Assembly: GCF_024055795.1 (NCBI RefSeq)
Contig: NZ_JAMXMY010000001.1
Location: 744,001-808,000 of the forward strand
Origin: Actinoallomurus purpureus
Lineage (GTDB): Bacteria > Actinomycetota > Actinomycetes > Streptosporangiales > Streptosporangiaceae
DNA: 64,000 bases
Reading direction: 5' to 3'
The notes under the pieces are model-generated. The model did no database searches. It was not told the DNA's origin and saw only the letters and a list, made by a program, of their open reading frames with translations. Positions 33,553-44,519 of the stretch are shown here, piece after piece (within the stretch, counting starts at the first letter, position 1; each line of letters begins with the position of its first letter). Made by a program: the position numbers and the translations under genes.

Positions 33553-34344
33553 TTAGACGATGCCGCGTGAGTCGAGTGCGGCTTCGACGATGTGCAGGTT
33601 CGCCAAGCCCGGCAGCTTCTGAAGGTGTGCATCGATTCCGTGGGCCGCCCGGCGGCCGTCGGGTCCGCTCATGAGGTGTCGCAGACTTTGTCGTACGGCT
33701 GCCTCGGGCATGACGCCTGATCCGACCGGAGCCCAGAATCTCCGCAGGGCGAACCGCGTCAGCCTCCGGGCCTTCTCGCTGCGTGCCAGCCGATCACGCG
33801 CCTGCGTCGCGTAGAAGGCGACATGGCGGCTCTCCTGCCGGACGATCCGCTCCAGCAGTGCCGACAGAACCGGGTGGTCCTCAAGTACGGCAAGGCGTTT
33901 GTATGCGGCGATCGCCGACCATTCATTGACCGCGCCCCACGCCATATGGACGGCTACGAAGTCGTCCCCGACGATATTGGCGAGAAGCGACTGCTTGATC
34001 GGGTCCAGCCGGTCGCGCCAGCCCCCGTCGCGGCGAACGGCCGCGAGGTGCTCATGGCCGACGTGGACGGCATGCATGCCGAGGACCGCGGCGAGGGCCT
34101 CACCGTGCCAGAATTCCTCGACATTCCACATGGTCATGAACGCCGTCACAACGGGATCCCGGTGTGACGGCGTGACGAGGATGTCGCGCATGTAACAGAC
34201 CGTGTGGTACTCGATGTCGCACATGTACCGCAGGCTCACCACCGCCTGCGGTGACAGGGGACGATCGCGAAAATCACTCAGCGGAAGATCATCCCAGGTA
34301 ATTCCCCGAGACGTGCGAGTGTAGTTCTCAATGTCAAAAGCCAT
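33553..34344 (-). CDS. Ferritin-like diiron protein
   Basis: 263 residues. Candidate metal ligands sit in helices: E in CDIEYHTVCYMRD, E and H in NVEEFWHGEAL (ExxH-type), E in GAVNEWSAIAAYKRL, and ExxH in RQESRHVAFYATQAR. This arrangement fits a four-helix diiron oxygenase or acyl-ACP desaturase-like fold, and such proteins act on secondary metabolites in actinomycetes. The start ATG 34344 lacks a strong ribosome site. The substrate is unknown. It is the first gene of the two-gene minus-strand unit. Confidence 0.8.
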   Translation of the reverse strand: MAFDIENYTRTSRGITWDDLPLSDFRDRPLSPQAVVSLRYMCDIEYHTVCYMRDILVTPSHRDPVVTAFMTMWNVEEFWHGEALAAVLGMHAVHVGHEHLAAVRRDGGWRDRLDPIKQSLLANIVGDDFVAVHMAWGAVNEWSAIAAYKRLAVLEDHPVLSALLERIVRQESRHVAFYATQARDRLARSEKARRLTRFALRRFWAPVGSGVMPEAAVRQSLRHLMSGPDGRRAAHGIDAHLQKLPGLANLHIVEAALDSRGIV

Positions 34345-34600
34345 GCGGTCGTCGCGGCTCGCCTGACGCGAGCCCCTGCCTCCCTACGTTCAGTCACCGT
34401 GGTGTAGGTCATCCATCAACATCGGCCATGCGCCGTGGCCTCTGATGAGCCGGAGCGCGACGTGGTGACCGTTGCCCTCCGGCTCATCAGCTAAGACAAA
34501 ACGACATCGCGGTATGTGACAGCTCCGGGTGGCACATCCCATTGGTCGAGTGCCGCAGCGCCGCGCGAAGGAGGCCCGCATGAAACGCGGCAGCTCGCAG

Positions 34601-34880
34601 GTCGTGCCGCGCGAGCAGCTGGCTGCCGCGCTGGCCAGGATCGCCGGGCTCGTCCCGGATACGGACGGGGACGACATGGGGAGGGGCGGGCCGAGCTGGT
34701 CGCCTGCTACGGCACGGTGCACCGCTTCATCCGGCTCCTGGTCGACGTCATCGACTTCCGCGCGGTCCGAGGCCGGTGCCCCGGTTGTGCAGGCCCTCAA
34801 ACGGCTGCCGGACCTGATCGGCAGGAAGAAGGTCTGCGGCGGATCTCATCATCGCCGTCCACCGGCACCAGGTTGAGGCC
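34601..34880 (+). pseudogene. Tn3-family transposase, middle fragment, frameshifted
   Basis: Pieces VPREQLAAALARIAGLVPDT, then (other frame) CYGTVHRFIRLLVDVIDFRA, then EAGAPVVQALKRLPDLIGR match residues about 410-490 of the intact tnpA in this window (for example YGTVRGFIRLLVDTVDFGAV). Two frame changes separate them. No other gene is seen between 34345 and 34982. Confidence 0.8.
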
Positions 34881-34982
34881 TGCGCCGAGGCCGGTCCAGC
34901 CCTGCTGGTGACCAGCGCAAATCCCTCACGCTGCACCAGGACGATGGATCAACCTCGGAGTGGACCGATAAGCGTGGTGGCA

Positions 34983-35690
34983 TCAGCTGTGGTCCGTGTG
35001 CCGGCCCTGCTCGTGGAGATAGTGACCGGTCTCGGCGGACGCGTGGAGCATGGCGAGGGCGCGGGTGTGGAGGCGGTTGCGACGGTCGGCGATCGCGGAC
35101 GCGGCCGAGGCGGGGGATGTGGCGTCGCGTAGTTCGCCCAGGAGCGGCGCGATCTGGGTGAGGAGGTATCCGCTGCGCCGTAGCTGGTGGACGATGTTGG
35201 CGTCTCGGATGTCGCTGGGGGTGTAGGTCCGGTACCCGGTGGCGGGATCTCGGTTCGGGTGTAGCAGGCCGGCTCCTTCCCACCGTCGCAGTGTGGCTGG
35301 GCGGAGGCCGAGCCGGTGGGCCAGGGCGCCGATCGTGGTGGGGCGGTGGGTCGGTCGCTCGTCGGGTGCGGGAGTCAGCTCCGTGAGTGCTTGCTCGATC
35401 GCGTCCAGAGTTTGCCGGTCGGTGAGCAGTTCGGCATGGCTGCGGTCGATGACGGTGAGTGCCTCGTCGGTTCGGCCGGTGTTGAGCAGCGTCATGATCG
35501 ACCGGGCTGCGGCGTGGCCGTGGGCCGGGATCAGGGCGAGAAAGGTCCGCAACGCGGCGGCGTGCTCGCTGGTGTAGTGCCGATAGCCCGAGGGGGTGCG
35601 CTCGGCGGCGGGCAGGATGCCGGCCGCTTCGTAGTTGCGGACCGCCTGGCCGGACAGTCCGTGCGGCCGCGCCAAGTCCACGGGCCTCAT
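34983..35690 (-). CDS. MerR-family regulator, TioE-like
   Basis: 235 residues with two MerR-type winged-helix segments: MRPVDLARPHGLSGQAVRNY...GILPAAERTPSGYRHY at the N-terminus, and IGALAHRLGLRPATLRRW...GLLHPNRDPATGYRTY at about 120-165. The C-terminus is helical with GHYLHEQGRH. This double architecture is known from TioE-like regulators found beside UvrA-like drug-resistance ATPases. It is divergent from the UvrA-like gene. A 10-bp inverted repeat lies in the shared upstream region. Confidence 0.88.
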   Translation of the reverse strand: MRPVDLARPHGLSGQAVRNYEAAGILPAAERTPSGYRHYTSEHAAALRTFLALIPAHGHAAARSIMTLLNTGRTDEALTVIDRSHAELLTDRQTLDAIEQALTELTPAPDERPTHRPTTIGALAHRLGLRPATLRRWEGAGLLHPNRDPATGYRTYTPSDIRDANIVHQLRRSGYLLTQIAPLLGELRDATSPASAASAIADRRNRLHTRALAMLHASAETGHYLHEQGRHTDHS

Positions 35691-35716
35691 GAGTTCTCCT
35701 CCAGGTATCGCCCCTG

Positions 35717-35764
35717 TTTAAGGTTGTTGCCACTGTTGCCCGCAGTTATTGAGTCAACCTTAAA
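35717..35764. promoter_or_regulatory. Divergent operator pair of the MerR regulator
   Basis: TTTAAGGTTG (35717-35726) and CAACCTTAAA (35755-35764) are exact complements, 28 bp apart. Read outward in each direction the box continues as CAACCTTAAAC(A/T)GG. The boxes lie 27 bp upstream of the MerR start and 7 bp before the plus-strand ATG at 35772, so one site probably serves each divergent promoter. Confidence 0.65.
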
Positions 35765-35771
35765 CTGGAAC

Positions 35772-36165
35772 ATGAACGTTACCATCGAAGCCATGGTGAT
35801 TGATGAGTTGACGCACGCAGCCGTCGAGCAGTTCCTGAACGAGCGAGCACAGCAGCCTCGCCGGCGAACCGCGCGCTGGTGGAATGGATCAGGGAGCACA
35901 ACCGCGTGCGGCCTCCGGCCGAGCAGCCGCGGGCGTGACGGTCGACAGGGACTACGGCAACAAGTACGCCGACTTTCGCCCGGCCCCTGGAACGTGCAGG
36001 TTCGGCCTGATGCCACCAGGTCCCCTCGCGAAGGATGCGGGCGTCAATGAGGACGGCGCCGGCCTCCGCGCGGCGGTCTTCAACCGCGGGGCCGAGTCCC
36101 GTGAAGAGGTCGACGCCCTCCTCAGCCTTGACCGCCCACCCCGGCCGACAGCGCCGATCAGGTAG
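35772..36165 (+). pseudogene. Degenerate glyoxalase/VOC-family gene
   Basis: The plus-strand ATG 35772 begins MNVTIEAMVIDELTHAAVEQ. Later, at about 35937-36165, a frame reads YGNKYADFRPAPGTCRFGLM then AGVNEDGAGLRAAVFNRGAE and SREEVDALL, the second half of actinomycete VOC proteins. The join between them is not colinear, so the gene appears internally deleted. It would have been the first gene under the divergent MerR promoter. The rest of the gap to 36292 holds nothing else. Confidence 0.55.
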
Positions 36166-36292
36166 ACAGGGGACCGTTGCCGCGACCGCGCTGACGGGGG
36201 AGAACCGGTCGTACTGCTCAAGGCTGGTCAGATCGAGCCAGGCGACGCCGACGGAGCCGCGAAGGCGGCCCCGCCTAAAAGATGGAGACACG

Positions 36293-38689
<2,397 letters not shown>

Positions 38690-38697
38690 GGCGAGAG

Positions 38698-38719
38698 GAG
38701 CGAAAGCTCGCTTTCGCTC
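38698..38719. terminator. Hairpin behind the UvrA-like gene
   Basis: Perfect 10-bp arms GAGCGAAAGC and GCTTTCGCTC with a 2-nt centre, 9 bp after the stop codon. No T-tract. It probably terminates the UvrA-like transcript. Confidence 0.65.
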
Positions 38720-38907
38720 CCGAGCCGATTGAGCTTGTAAGAGGCGCCGCAGGCGCCGAACACCTGACCGAGGCCCTCGCGGACACCACAGAAAGCCCCA
38801 GCCGTACGACTGGGGGAGGTGCTCCGGACTTGCCAGGCGGCCATCGGAAGTGGGTGTCGCGGACGCGCAGGGGCGGGTAGCCGGTGGGGCCGAGCTGGGC
38901 GAGCTCT

Positions 38908-38941
38908 CCCTCGACGTCGACGTCGACGTCGACGTCGAGGG
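38908..38941. repeat. Palindromic GACGTC tandem repeat
   Basis: CCCTCGACGTC at the left and GACGTCGAGGG at the right frame further TCGACG units, giving a 34-bp perfect palindrome between convergent genes. It can fold as a long hairpin. It may act as a terminator or be a replication-slippage repeat. Confidence 0.6.
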
Positions 38942-38953
38942 AGCCGAACATCG

Positions 38954-40396
38954 TCATTGAAACCGAGGGGAAGGGCGTTTCTCGCCCCCGGGCTGTGCGA
39001 TGAGCCGCCAGGCGCAGAGCGCACCGATGAGATAGACGACGCCGACGAGCAGGAACGAGGCCGAGGCGCCCTGGTACCAGTCGTGTGCGACGTGCAGCAC
39101 GGCACCGACCGCCGCGACGCCGACAAGCGAGCCGAGCTGGCGGTTGGCGTTCAGCATCGAACCGCCGATGTTGGCGTGTTCGCGTCCCGCCGCGTCCACC
39201 AGGGCCGCCGTCATGGCGGGAGCGATGACCCCGGCTCCGACGTTGGCGACCCCGATGACGACGGCCATCACCCAGTAGGGGGTGCCGGGTGACACCCCGA
39301 TCATGGAGATGGACGCCACTCCGGCTACGAGAAGGAAGACCGTGAGCAGCGTGCCGTTCGTGAATCTCGCGGAGACCCGGGAGAACACGACGTTGGCCAG
39401 CGGAAAGGAGAAGGTCACCGGCAGCAGCTCCAGCCCGGCCCGGAACGGGCTGGCACCTCGCGCGTGCTGGAAGAACAGGCCGAGCATGAAGAGATTGCCG
39501 AACAGGGCGAGGTTGAAGAGAAAACCGACGGCGTTGGCCCCGGAGAAGCAGGGGTCTCGGAACAGCGCCCAGGGCATGATCGGGTTATCGGTACGGCGTT
39601 CGCGTGCCACCAGCAGTCCGGTGGCGATGACGCCCACGGCGAACGCCACAAGGACCGACGCGGCGTACCAGCCCAGATGAGGTCCTTCGATCAGCGCGTA
39701 GCTCAGCGCGGCGAGCGCGGTGATCCACACGATGTGCCCGGGCACGGCCAGTCTTGTGGAGCGGCCGGCGGCGGGGGCGATGTGGCGATGCGTCATCAGC
39801 ATGCCGACAAGGCCGATCGGCAGGTTCAGCAGAAAGACACTTCGCCAGCCGAGCGCGTTGACCACGATGCCGCCGATCGTCGGCCCGAACCCGGCCGAAG
39901 CCGCCACGATGGCGGACCACAGACCCAGCATCCTCGTGCGCTCCCGCCGATCAGGGAAGGAGTACACGAGCAAGGCCAGGGAACTCGGCATGAACAGCGC
40001 GGCCCCGGCCCCCTGGACGAGCCGAGCGCCGATGAGCGCGCCACCGCTGGGAGCGAGCGCGCACGCCAGGGATGCGACGAAGAAGACCCCCATGCCTCTC
40101 ATGTACGCGGTCTTCGCGCCCACGCGGTTGGCCACGCCACCCCCGAGGAGCAGCAGCGAGGCGAAGGTGAGGACGTAGCCGTCCACAACCCAGGTGAGCT
40201 CGGTGAGCGTGGTGTGCAGCCGTGCCTGGATCGTCGCTCCGGCGACGTTCACCACGGTGATGTCCAGGCTCGCCATGACGAATCCGGTGGCAAGTGCGGT
40301 GATCTTGATCTTGCCGGAGGTCGCCCGCCCGGCAGAGGCAATGTCGTCTGCTCCCCGCACGCTGCCAGCCCCGGCCTTCTCATTTAGTCGCGACAT
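38954..40396 (-). CDS. MFS drug exporter, DHA2 (EmrB/QacA) type, 14 TM
   Basis: 480 residues from ATG 40396, 5 bp after AGGAG; a longer frame is rejected. Motif A/C regions: LDITVVNVAGATIQ in TM1, GGGVANRVGAKTAYMRGMGV, LVQGAGAALFMPSSLALL and GFGPTIGGIVVNALGWRSVF (motif C, antiporter type). The 14-helix layout includes two extra central helices (VWITALAALSYALIEGP, VLVAFAVGVIATGLLVA). It exports a drug or metabolite by proton antiport. It is convergent with the UvrA-like gene and is possibly part of the same resistance group. Confidence 0.9.
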   Translation of the reverse strand: MSRLNEKAGAGSVRGADDIASAGRATSGKIKITALATGFVMASLDITVVNVAGATIQARLHTTLTELTWVVDGYVLTFASLLLLGGGVANRVGAKTAYMRGMGVFFVASLACALAPSGGALIGARLVQGAGAALFMPSSLALLVYSFPDRRERTRMLGLWSAIVAASAGFGPTIGGIVVNALGWRSVFLLNLPIGLVGMLMTHRHIAPAAGRSTRLAVPGHIVWITALAALSYALIEGPHLGWYAASVLVAFAVGVIATGLLVARERRTDNPIMPWALFRDPCFSGANAVGFLFNLALFGNLFMLGLFFQHARGASPFRAGLELLPVTFSFPLANVVFSRVSARFTNGTLLTVFLLVAGVASISMIGVSPGTPYWVMAVVIGVANVGAGVIAPAMTAALVDAAGREHANIGGSMLNANRQLGSLVGVAAVGAVLHVAHDWYQGASASFLLVGVVYLIGALCAWRLIAQPGGEKRPSPRFQ

Positions 40397-40921
40397 TACG
40401 CTCCTACCCAACTCAATGCATCGATATTTGTCAATGACAACGAGAGTGGATTGAGTCCTTCCTCGACCGATGGCCGGGATCGCCAACGCAGCCGACGTGC
40501 CGCGCTCAGGCCTTCGGGCCATCGGCCGATCCGAGGGCGTGAGACGGGCCGGCTCGCAGGCCGACTCAAACCCGTAACGGCAGCCCAAGTAGGCCGCTCG
40601 GTGGCGACATAGTCGTGATTCATCTACTTATCCGACTAGGGTCATTTCCAATACTATTACTATTTACACCAGTAAATCACTTGCGGGCTGGCACGTTCCA
40701 CTCCGATCGCGACACCATGCTACAGAAGGACAAAAAGGGAGAATATCGCCCTAGATGCGACAGGGCTGGCATTACCGCCTCATACGTCACTGGCGAGAGC
40801 TTACATGCCTGCAAGAAGCAGTGTTTGTCACTGGTGGTTGAATTGCCATCACGGTATGTGATTCAAGAAAACCTTCTGTGAGTAATTGACATGACTATTG
40901 GGCTGATCTAGCTTCGGCGGC
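40397..40921. other. AT-richer regulatory gap between MFS and XRE genes
   Basis: This 525-bp stretch is markedly less GC-rich than the surroundings, especially 40610-40900. No gene is recognised; short open frames lack domains. It must hold the MFS promoter and holds the XRE promoter at 40886-40914. Its composition suggests acquired or strongly regulated DNA. Confidence 0.5.
40886..40914 (+). promoter_or_regulatory. Consensus-like promoter of the XRE regulator
   Basis: TTGACA (40886-40891), 17 bp, TAGCTT (40909-40914). The expected start is 6-8 bp later at about 40921, next to the GTG start at 40922. Translation would be leaderless. Confidence 0.7.
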
Positions 40922-41764
40922 GTGACATCCGAACACTCAAGAGTGGATGGTCAAGGTACGAGACGAGAGGCGCTACGCCATTTTCTTCGGTCCCGCAGAG
41001 CTCGTATTTCTCCGGGCGATGTAGGGCTACCGGAGGCCGGCCGACGTCATACACCGGGTCTGCGTCGCGAGGAGGTCGCCGTGCTGGCCGGGGTGAGCGC
41101 CTCGTGGTACACGTGGCTCGAACAGGGTCGGGACATCCAAGTCTCCAATGGCGTTCTCGATGCAGTCGGCGGTGCCCTGCGACTGGACTCCACGGAGCGA
41201 GCACACCTGTACCGACTCGCCGGCAAACTGCCGCCACCAGCGATGACGGCGCCTACTGGAGTCACGCCCCATCTCCAGCGAGTCGTCGACGGATGGCTTC
41301 CGGCGCCCGCCTATGTCGTTGATCGCTACTGGAACACATTGGCCGCGAACGCGATCGCGCGTTCGGTTCTCGGCATCGACGACACGGACTACAACTACCT
41401 CTCGGCGTTCTTTACAGATCCGCTGACCGAAAGCCGGTATCCACAGTGGAACGAAATCGCGGTGCAGCTCGTCGGCCAGTTCCGTGTCCAGGCGGCACGT
41501 TTCCCAGACGATCCGAGCTTCGATCGAATGGCCAGGAAGCTTTCCTCGACCAGTCCACGCTTCGCCGAACTCTGGGCACGGCACGAGATAAGAGATTGCG
41601 AGATGAGTAACGTCGAGGTCCGGTGCCCCGACCAGAGGATCCTTTCTTTCGAGCACATCTCTCTCGGCTTCGTCGAACGCGTCGACTTCAGGATCATGCT
41701 CTACACGCCACGCACCGGGGCGAACGTGAGCCCTGAATTGCAGCAGCTGACCGGAACACTCTGA
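40922..41764 (+). CDS. XRE-family regulator with MmyB-like ligand-binding domain
   Basis: 280 residues from GTG 40922. The N-terminal helix-turn-helix reads ALRHFLRSRRARISPGDVGL, RRHTPGLRREEVAVLAGVSA and SWYTWLEQGRDIQVSNGVLD. The C-terminal PAS-like MmyB domain starts GWLPAPAYVVDRYWNTLAAN and ends with FRIMLYTPRTG. In this family the C-domain binds fatty-acid-like ligands. It immediately precedes the AvrD/KAS III operon, whose product could be acyl-derived, so it is a plausible sensor for that pathway. Confidence 0.9.
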   Translation: MTSEHSRVDGQGTRREALRHFLRSRRARISPGDVGLPEAGRRHTPGLRREEVAVLAGVSASWYTWLEQGRDIQVSNGVLDAVGGALRLDSTERAHLYRLAGKLPPPAMTAPTGVTPHLQRVVDGWLPAPAYVVDRYWNTLAANAIARSVLGIDDTDYNYLSAFFTDPLTESRYPQWNEIAVQLVGQFRVQAARFPDDPSFDRMARKLSSTSPRFAELWARHEIRDCEMSNVEVRCPDQRILSFEHISLGFVERVDFRIMLYTPRTGANVSPELQQLTGTL

Positions 41765-41925
41765 CCTCGGCCATCACCCCTCGTATCACAATCCCTGCGT
41801 TTATCACGCCACCCACTGATCGGCGGACATCAGGTTGGCACCCAATGGGCGGTGCTCTCACGCATGCCTCTTCCCGCAAATAATTCCCGGGCTATCGGAC
41901 GGTCACATCAAGGAGACATACCGAG

Positions 41926-42579
41926 ATGACAGAAGCCAATGGAACTCGGCGGATCGGCCTCCTCGGCGCCGGCAACATCGGGCGACCGATCGGCCGGCAC
42001 TGGCTGGCGGCCGGACACACCGTCACGTTCGGCTCGCGCTCCCCGCAACGACTGGCCTCGTTCATCGGGCCACTGGGGCCGGGCGCACGAGCGGCGTCGT
42101 ACGCCGATGCGGCGACGGCCGGCGACGTCGTCATGCTCGCGGTCCCGTACCAGGCGCTGGACGAGCTGCTCGACACGGTCCGCGACCGGTTGGCCGGAAA
42201 GATAGTCATCGACGCGGCCAACCCGATGGGCCTGTCTCCGGACGGACGCATCATCTCCACGCTGGAGCCGGGCGTGACCCAGGGGCGCCGCACCGCCGAC
42301 CTGCTGCCCGGCAGCACTGTCGTCAGGGCGTTCACCCATGTCATGGACGAGCTGCTGTGGTCGCGCGGAACACGGCAACGGCACTTCTGGGGCATGGCCC
42401 TCGCCGGCGACGACGCCGAGGCCAAGGACCTGGTCTCGAACCTGATCCTCGACGCGGGGTTCACCCCGGTAGACCTGGGCGGTTTGGAAAACTCCTCGGC
42501 ACTGGACCCGGGTGGGCCGATCTTCCCGCACATGTTCACCCCGGCGGATCTGCGAGCCACGGTCACGCTCGTCGGCTGA
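41926..42579 (+). CDS. F420-dependent NADP reductase-like oxidoreductase
   Basis: 217 residues from ATG 41926, preceded by AAGGAGAC. The Rossmann start RIGLLGAGNIGRPIGRHWLA and HTVTFGSRSP (2'-phosphate-binding Arg, favouring NADP) match the NADPH:F420 oxidoreductase/NADP-binding family (Fno-like). DVVMLAVPYQALDELLD and IVIDAANPMG follow. Many members are not F420 enzymes but reduce or epimerise small carbonyl compounds, so the cofactor partner is uncertain. It is the first gene of the seven-gene operon and could carry out a redox step on the lipid or sugar precursor. Confidence 0.85.
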   Translation: MTEANGTRRIGLLGAGNIGRPIGRHWLAAGHTVTFGSRSPQRLASFIGPLGPGARAASYADAATAGDVVMLAVPYQALDELLDTVRDRLAGKIVIDAANPMGLSPDGRIISTLEPGVTQGRRTADLLPGSTVVRAFTHVMDELLWSRGTRQRHFWGMALAGDDAEAKDLVSNLILDAGFTPVDLGGLENSSALDPGGPIFPHMFTPADLRATVTLVG

Positions 42580-42623
42580 CGGTGACGCCCTGATGGCCCC
42601 ACGGAACGGAAGGAAGGATCCTC

Positions 42624-43796
42624 ATGGCGACCACCCCCGTCCTCTCCACCTCCACGGCCCCGCTGTTCACCACGTTCACGGTGGGCTCCCTGACGCTGGA
42701 CAACCGGATCGTCATGGCCCCCATGACCAGAGAGCTCTCACCGGACGGCGTGCCTGGGCCCGATGCGGCCGCCTACTACGCCCGCCGGGCGGAGAACGGC
42801 GTCGGGCTGATCATCACCGAAGGCACGGTCATCGACCACCCGGCCTCGGCGAGCAGCGATGCGATTCCCCGATTCCACGGCGAGGACGCGCTCGCCGGAT
42901 GGGCGGACGTCGTGCGGGCGGTGCACGCCGCGGGCAGCCGGATAGCGCCACAGCTCTGGCATGTCGGCCTGGACCCGCTGCTGTGGGGGGCCGCGCCGCG
43001 GACCCGGCGCGCGATGCCGGGCGATGTCCGCCCGATCAGCCCCTCCGGAGTCGATCCGGACGCAGTGGCGGACGACTCGAGCGCAGACCTCCAGACGGTA
43101 GGCCGCCCGATGAGCGAATCCGAGATCGCCGATGTCATCGACGCGTTCGCGCGGGCGGCCGCCGATGCTCGCCGCATCGGCTTCGACGGGATCGAGCTGC
43201 ATGCGGCCCATGGCTACCTCATCGACCAGTTCTTCTGGGATGTGACGAACCGGCGTACCGATCGTTACAACGGCGGCGTGGCCGACCGCGCCCGCTTCGG
43301 CGCCGAGATCGTACAGGCCTGCCGGCGGGCGGTCGGCCCCGGTTTTCCGATCAGCCTCCGCTTCTCCCAATGGAAGGTCGGTCACTACAACACCCGGCTC
43401 GCGAACGATCCGGCGCAGCTGGAGGCGTTCCTTGCTCCGCTCGTGGACGCCGGCGTCGACCTGTTCCACTGCTCGACCCGCCGGTTCTGGCTCCCGGAGT
43501 TCGACGGGTCCGCTCTCAACCTGGCGGGCTGGGTGAAGAAGCTCACCGGGAAGCCGACGATCACTGTCGGATCGGTCGGTCTCAGGGACAGCGACTTCCT
43601 GACCTATCTGGACGGCAAGGGCGCCGAGACCGGCGATGTCAACGCGGTCACCGAACGGCTGGAGCGGGGGGAGTTCGACCTCGTCGCCGTCGGACGCTCG
43701 CTGATCGCCGACCCGGCGTGGCCGATCAAGATCCGTGAAGGCCGGCTGGACGACCTCATCGACTTCCGAGCCGACATGCTCAGGACGCTCGACTGA
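42624..43796 (+). CDS. Old yellow enzyme-type NADH:flavin oxidoreductase
   Basis: 390 residues from ATG 42624, with AAGGAAGG upstream. The FMN barrel shows LDNRIVMAPMTRELSPDGVP, YYARRAENGVGLIITEGTVI, APQLWHVG, GFDGIELHAAHGYLIDQFFW and FDLVAVGRSLIADPAW. The substrate-binding His pair typical of ene-reductases maps to HAAHGYL. OYEs reduce activated C=C bonds. In a butenolide-type pathway such an enzyme would saturate the ring double bond, as the butenolide reductase does in A-factor synthesis (analogy only). It is separated by 44 bp from the previous gene. Confidence 0.93.
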   Translation: MATTPVLSTSTAPLFTTFTVGSLTLDNRIVMAPMTRELSPDGVPGPDAAAYYARRAENGVGLIITEGTVIDHPASASSDAIPRFHGEDALAGWADVVRAVHAAGSRIAPQLWHVGLDPLLWGAAPRTRRAMPGDVRPISPSGVDPDAVADDSSADLQTVGRPMSESEIADVIDAFARAAADARRIGFDGIELHAAHGYLIDQFFWDVTNRRTDRYNGGVADRARFGAEIVQACRRAVGPGFPISLRFSQWKVGHYNTRLANDPAQLEAFLAPLVDAGVDLFHCSTRRFWLPEFDGSALNLAGWVKKLTGKPTITVGSVGLRDSDFLTYLDGKGAETGDVNAVTERLERGEFDLVAVGRSLIADPAWPIKIREGRLDDLIDFRADMLRTLD

Positions 43797-43949
43797 GGCA
43801 GAGCGTGCATTCCGTGGCCGATGCGCGGAGCGGCGATCGTGGTGGCCACACCACCACCCGGTCCGGTGCTACCAGAACCCGCCCCTGGAATCCACGATTT
43901 CATTTCTTGATACTCAAACTCACAGGCGCCTACCAGAAAAGGACTCTAC

Positions 43950-44411
43950 GTGGACGACCAGTCACTCCGTGACCGCTTCGAGATCATAGAGATCTGCACG
44001 CGAATGGCGTGGCATCTAGATCATTGTGATTGGGAGCCGTTGCTCGAACTTTTCACTGACGACGTATCCCTCGACTACAGCAGCCTCAACGGCGGAGAGC
44101 CGCAGATCGTCTCACGCAAGGACATGGTCGAAAAATGGCGAGGCAATCGAGAAGGGCTCACGGCGACGCAGCACCTGGTGTCCAACCAGTTGGTGAGCGT
44201 CGACGGTAACACGGGAACGGCGACCGCCATGTTCCAGGCGACGCACCTTCTCCCCAACCCATACGGAGCGCCGACCTGGACTCTTGGGGGTGAGTACCGA
44301 TACGGCCTGATCCGCACGGAAGGCGGTTGGCGGATCAACGCCCTGGCGATGACCATCATCTGGGCGGACGGCAATCGCAATATCAGAGACCTCGCCACCC
44401 AAGGAAGCTGA
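43950..44411 (+). CDS. SnoaL/NTF2-like protein
   Basis: 153 residues from GTG 43950, 8 bp after AAAGGA. NTF2 fold: IIEICTRMAWHLDHCDWEPL, LFTDDVSLDYSSLNGGE and GEYRYGLIRTEGGWRINALA. Polar residues (D24, H23, H84 region) line the expected pocket, as in scytalone dehydratase or SnoaL cyclases. Such proteins catalyse dehydration, cyclisation or isomerisation of keto compounds. Within this operon a cyclisation or dehydration step is plausible. No direct evidence of activity exists. Confidence 0.85.
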   Translation: MDDQSLRDRFEIIEICTRMAWHLDHCDWEPLLELFTDDVSLDYSSLNGGEPQIVSRKDMVEKWRGNREGLTATQHLVSNQLVSVDGNTGTATAMFQATHLLPNPYGAPTWTLGGEYRYGLIRTEGGWRINALAMTIIWADGNRNIRDLATQGS

Positions 44412-44519
44412 GGCCGTCCGTGCACACCGTCACCCTCGCCCGGGATCGTTGGCCGCCTCCGTGACGCCCTGTTCTCACGGCTCCGAAAGCGGCCCATGCC
44501 GACTGTCCTGGAGGGCGAC

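Noticed and set aside
38908-38941. GACGTC palindrome as a replication origin or attachment site.
   Set aside because: No initiator gene, iterons or integrase are adjacent; a hairpin or slippage repeat between convergent genes explains it.
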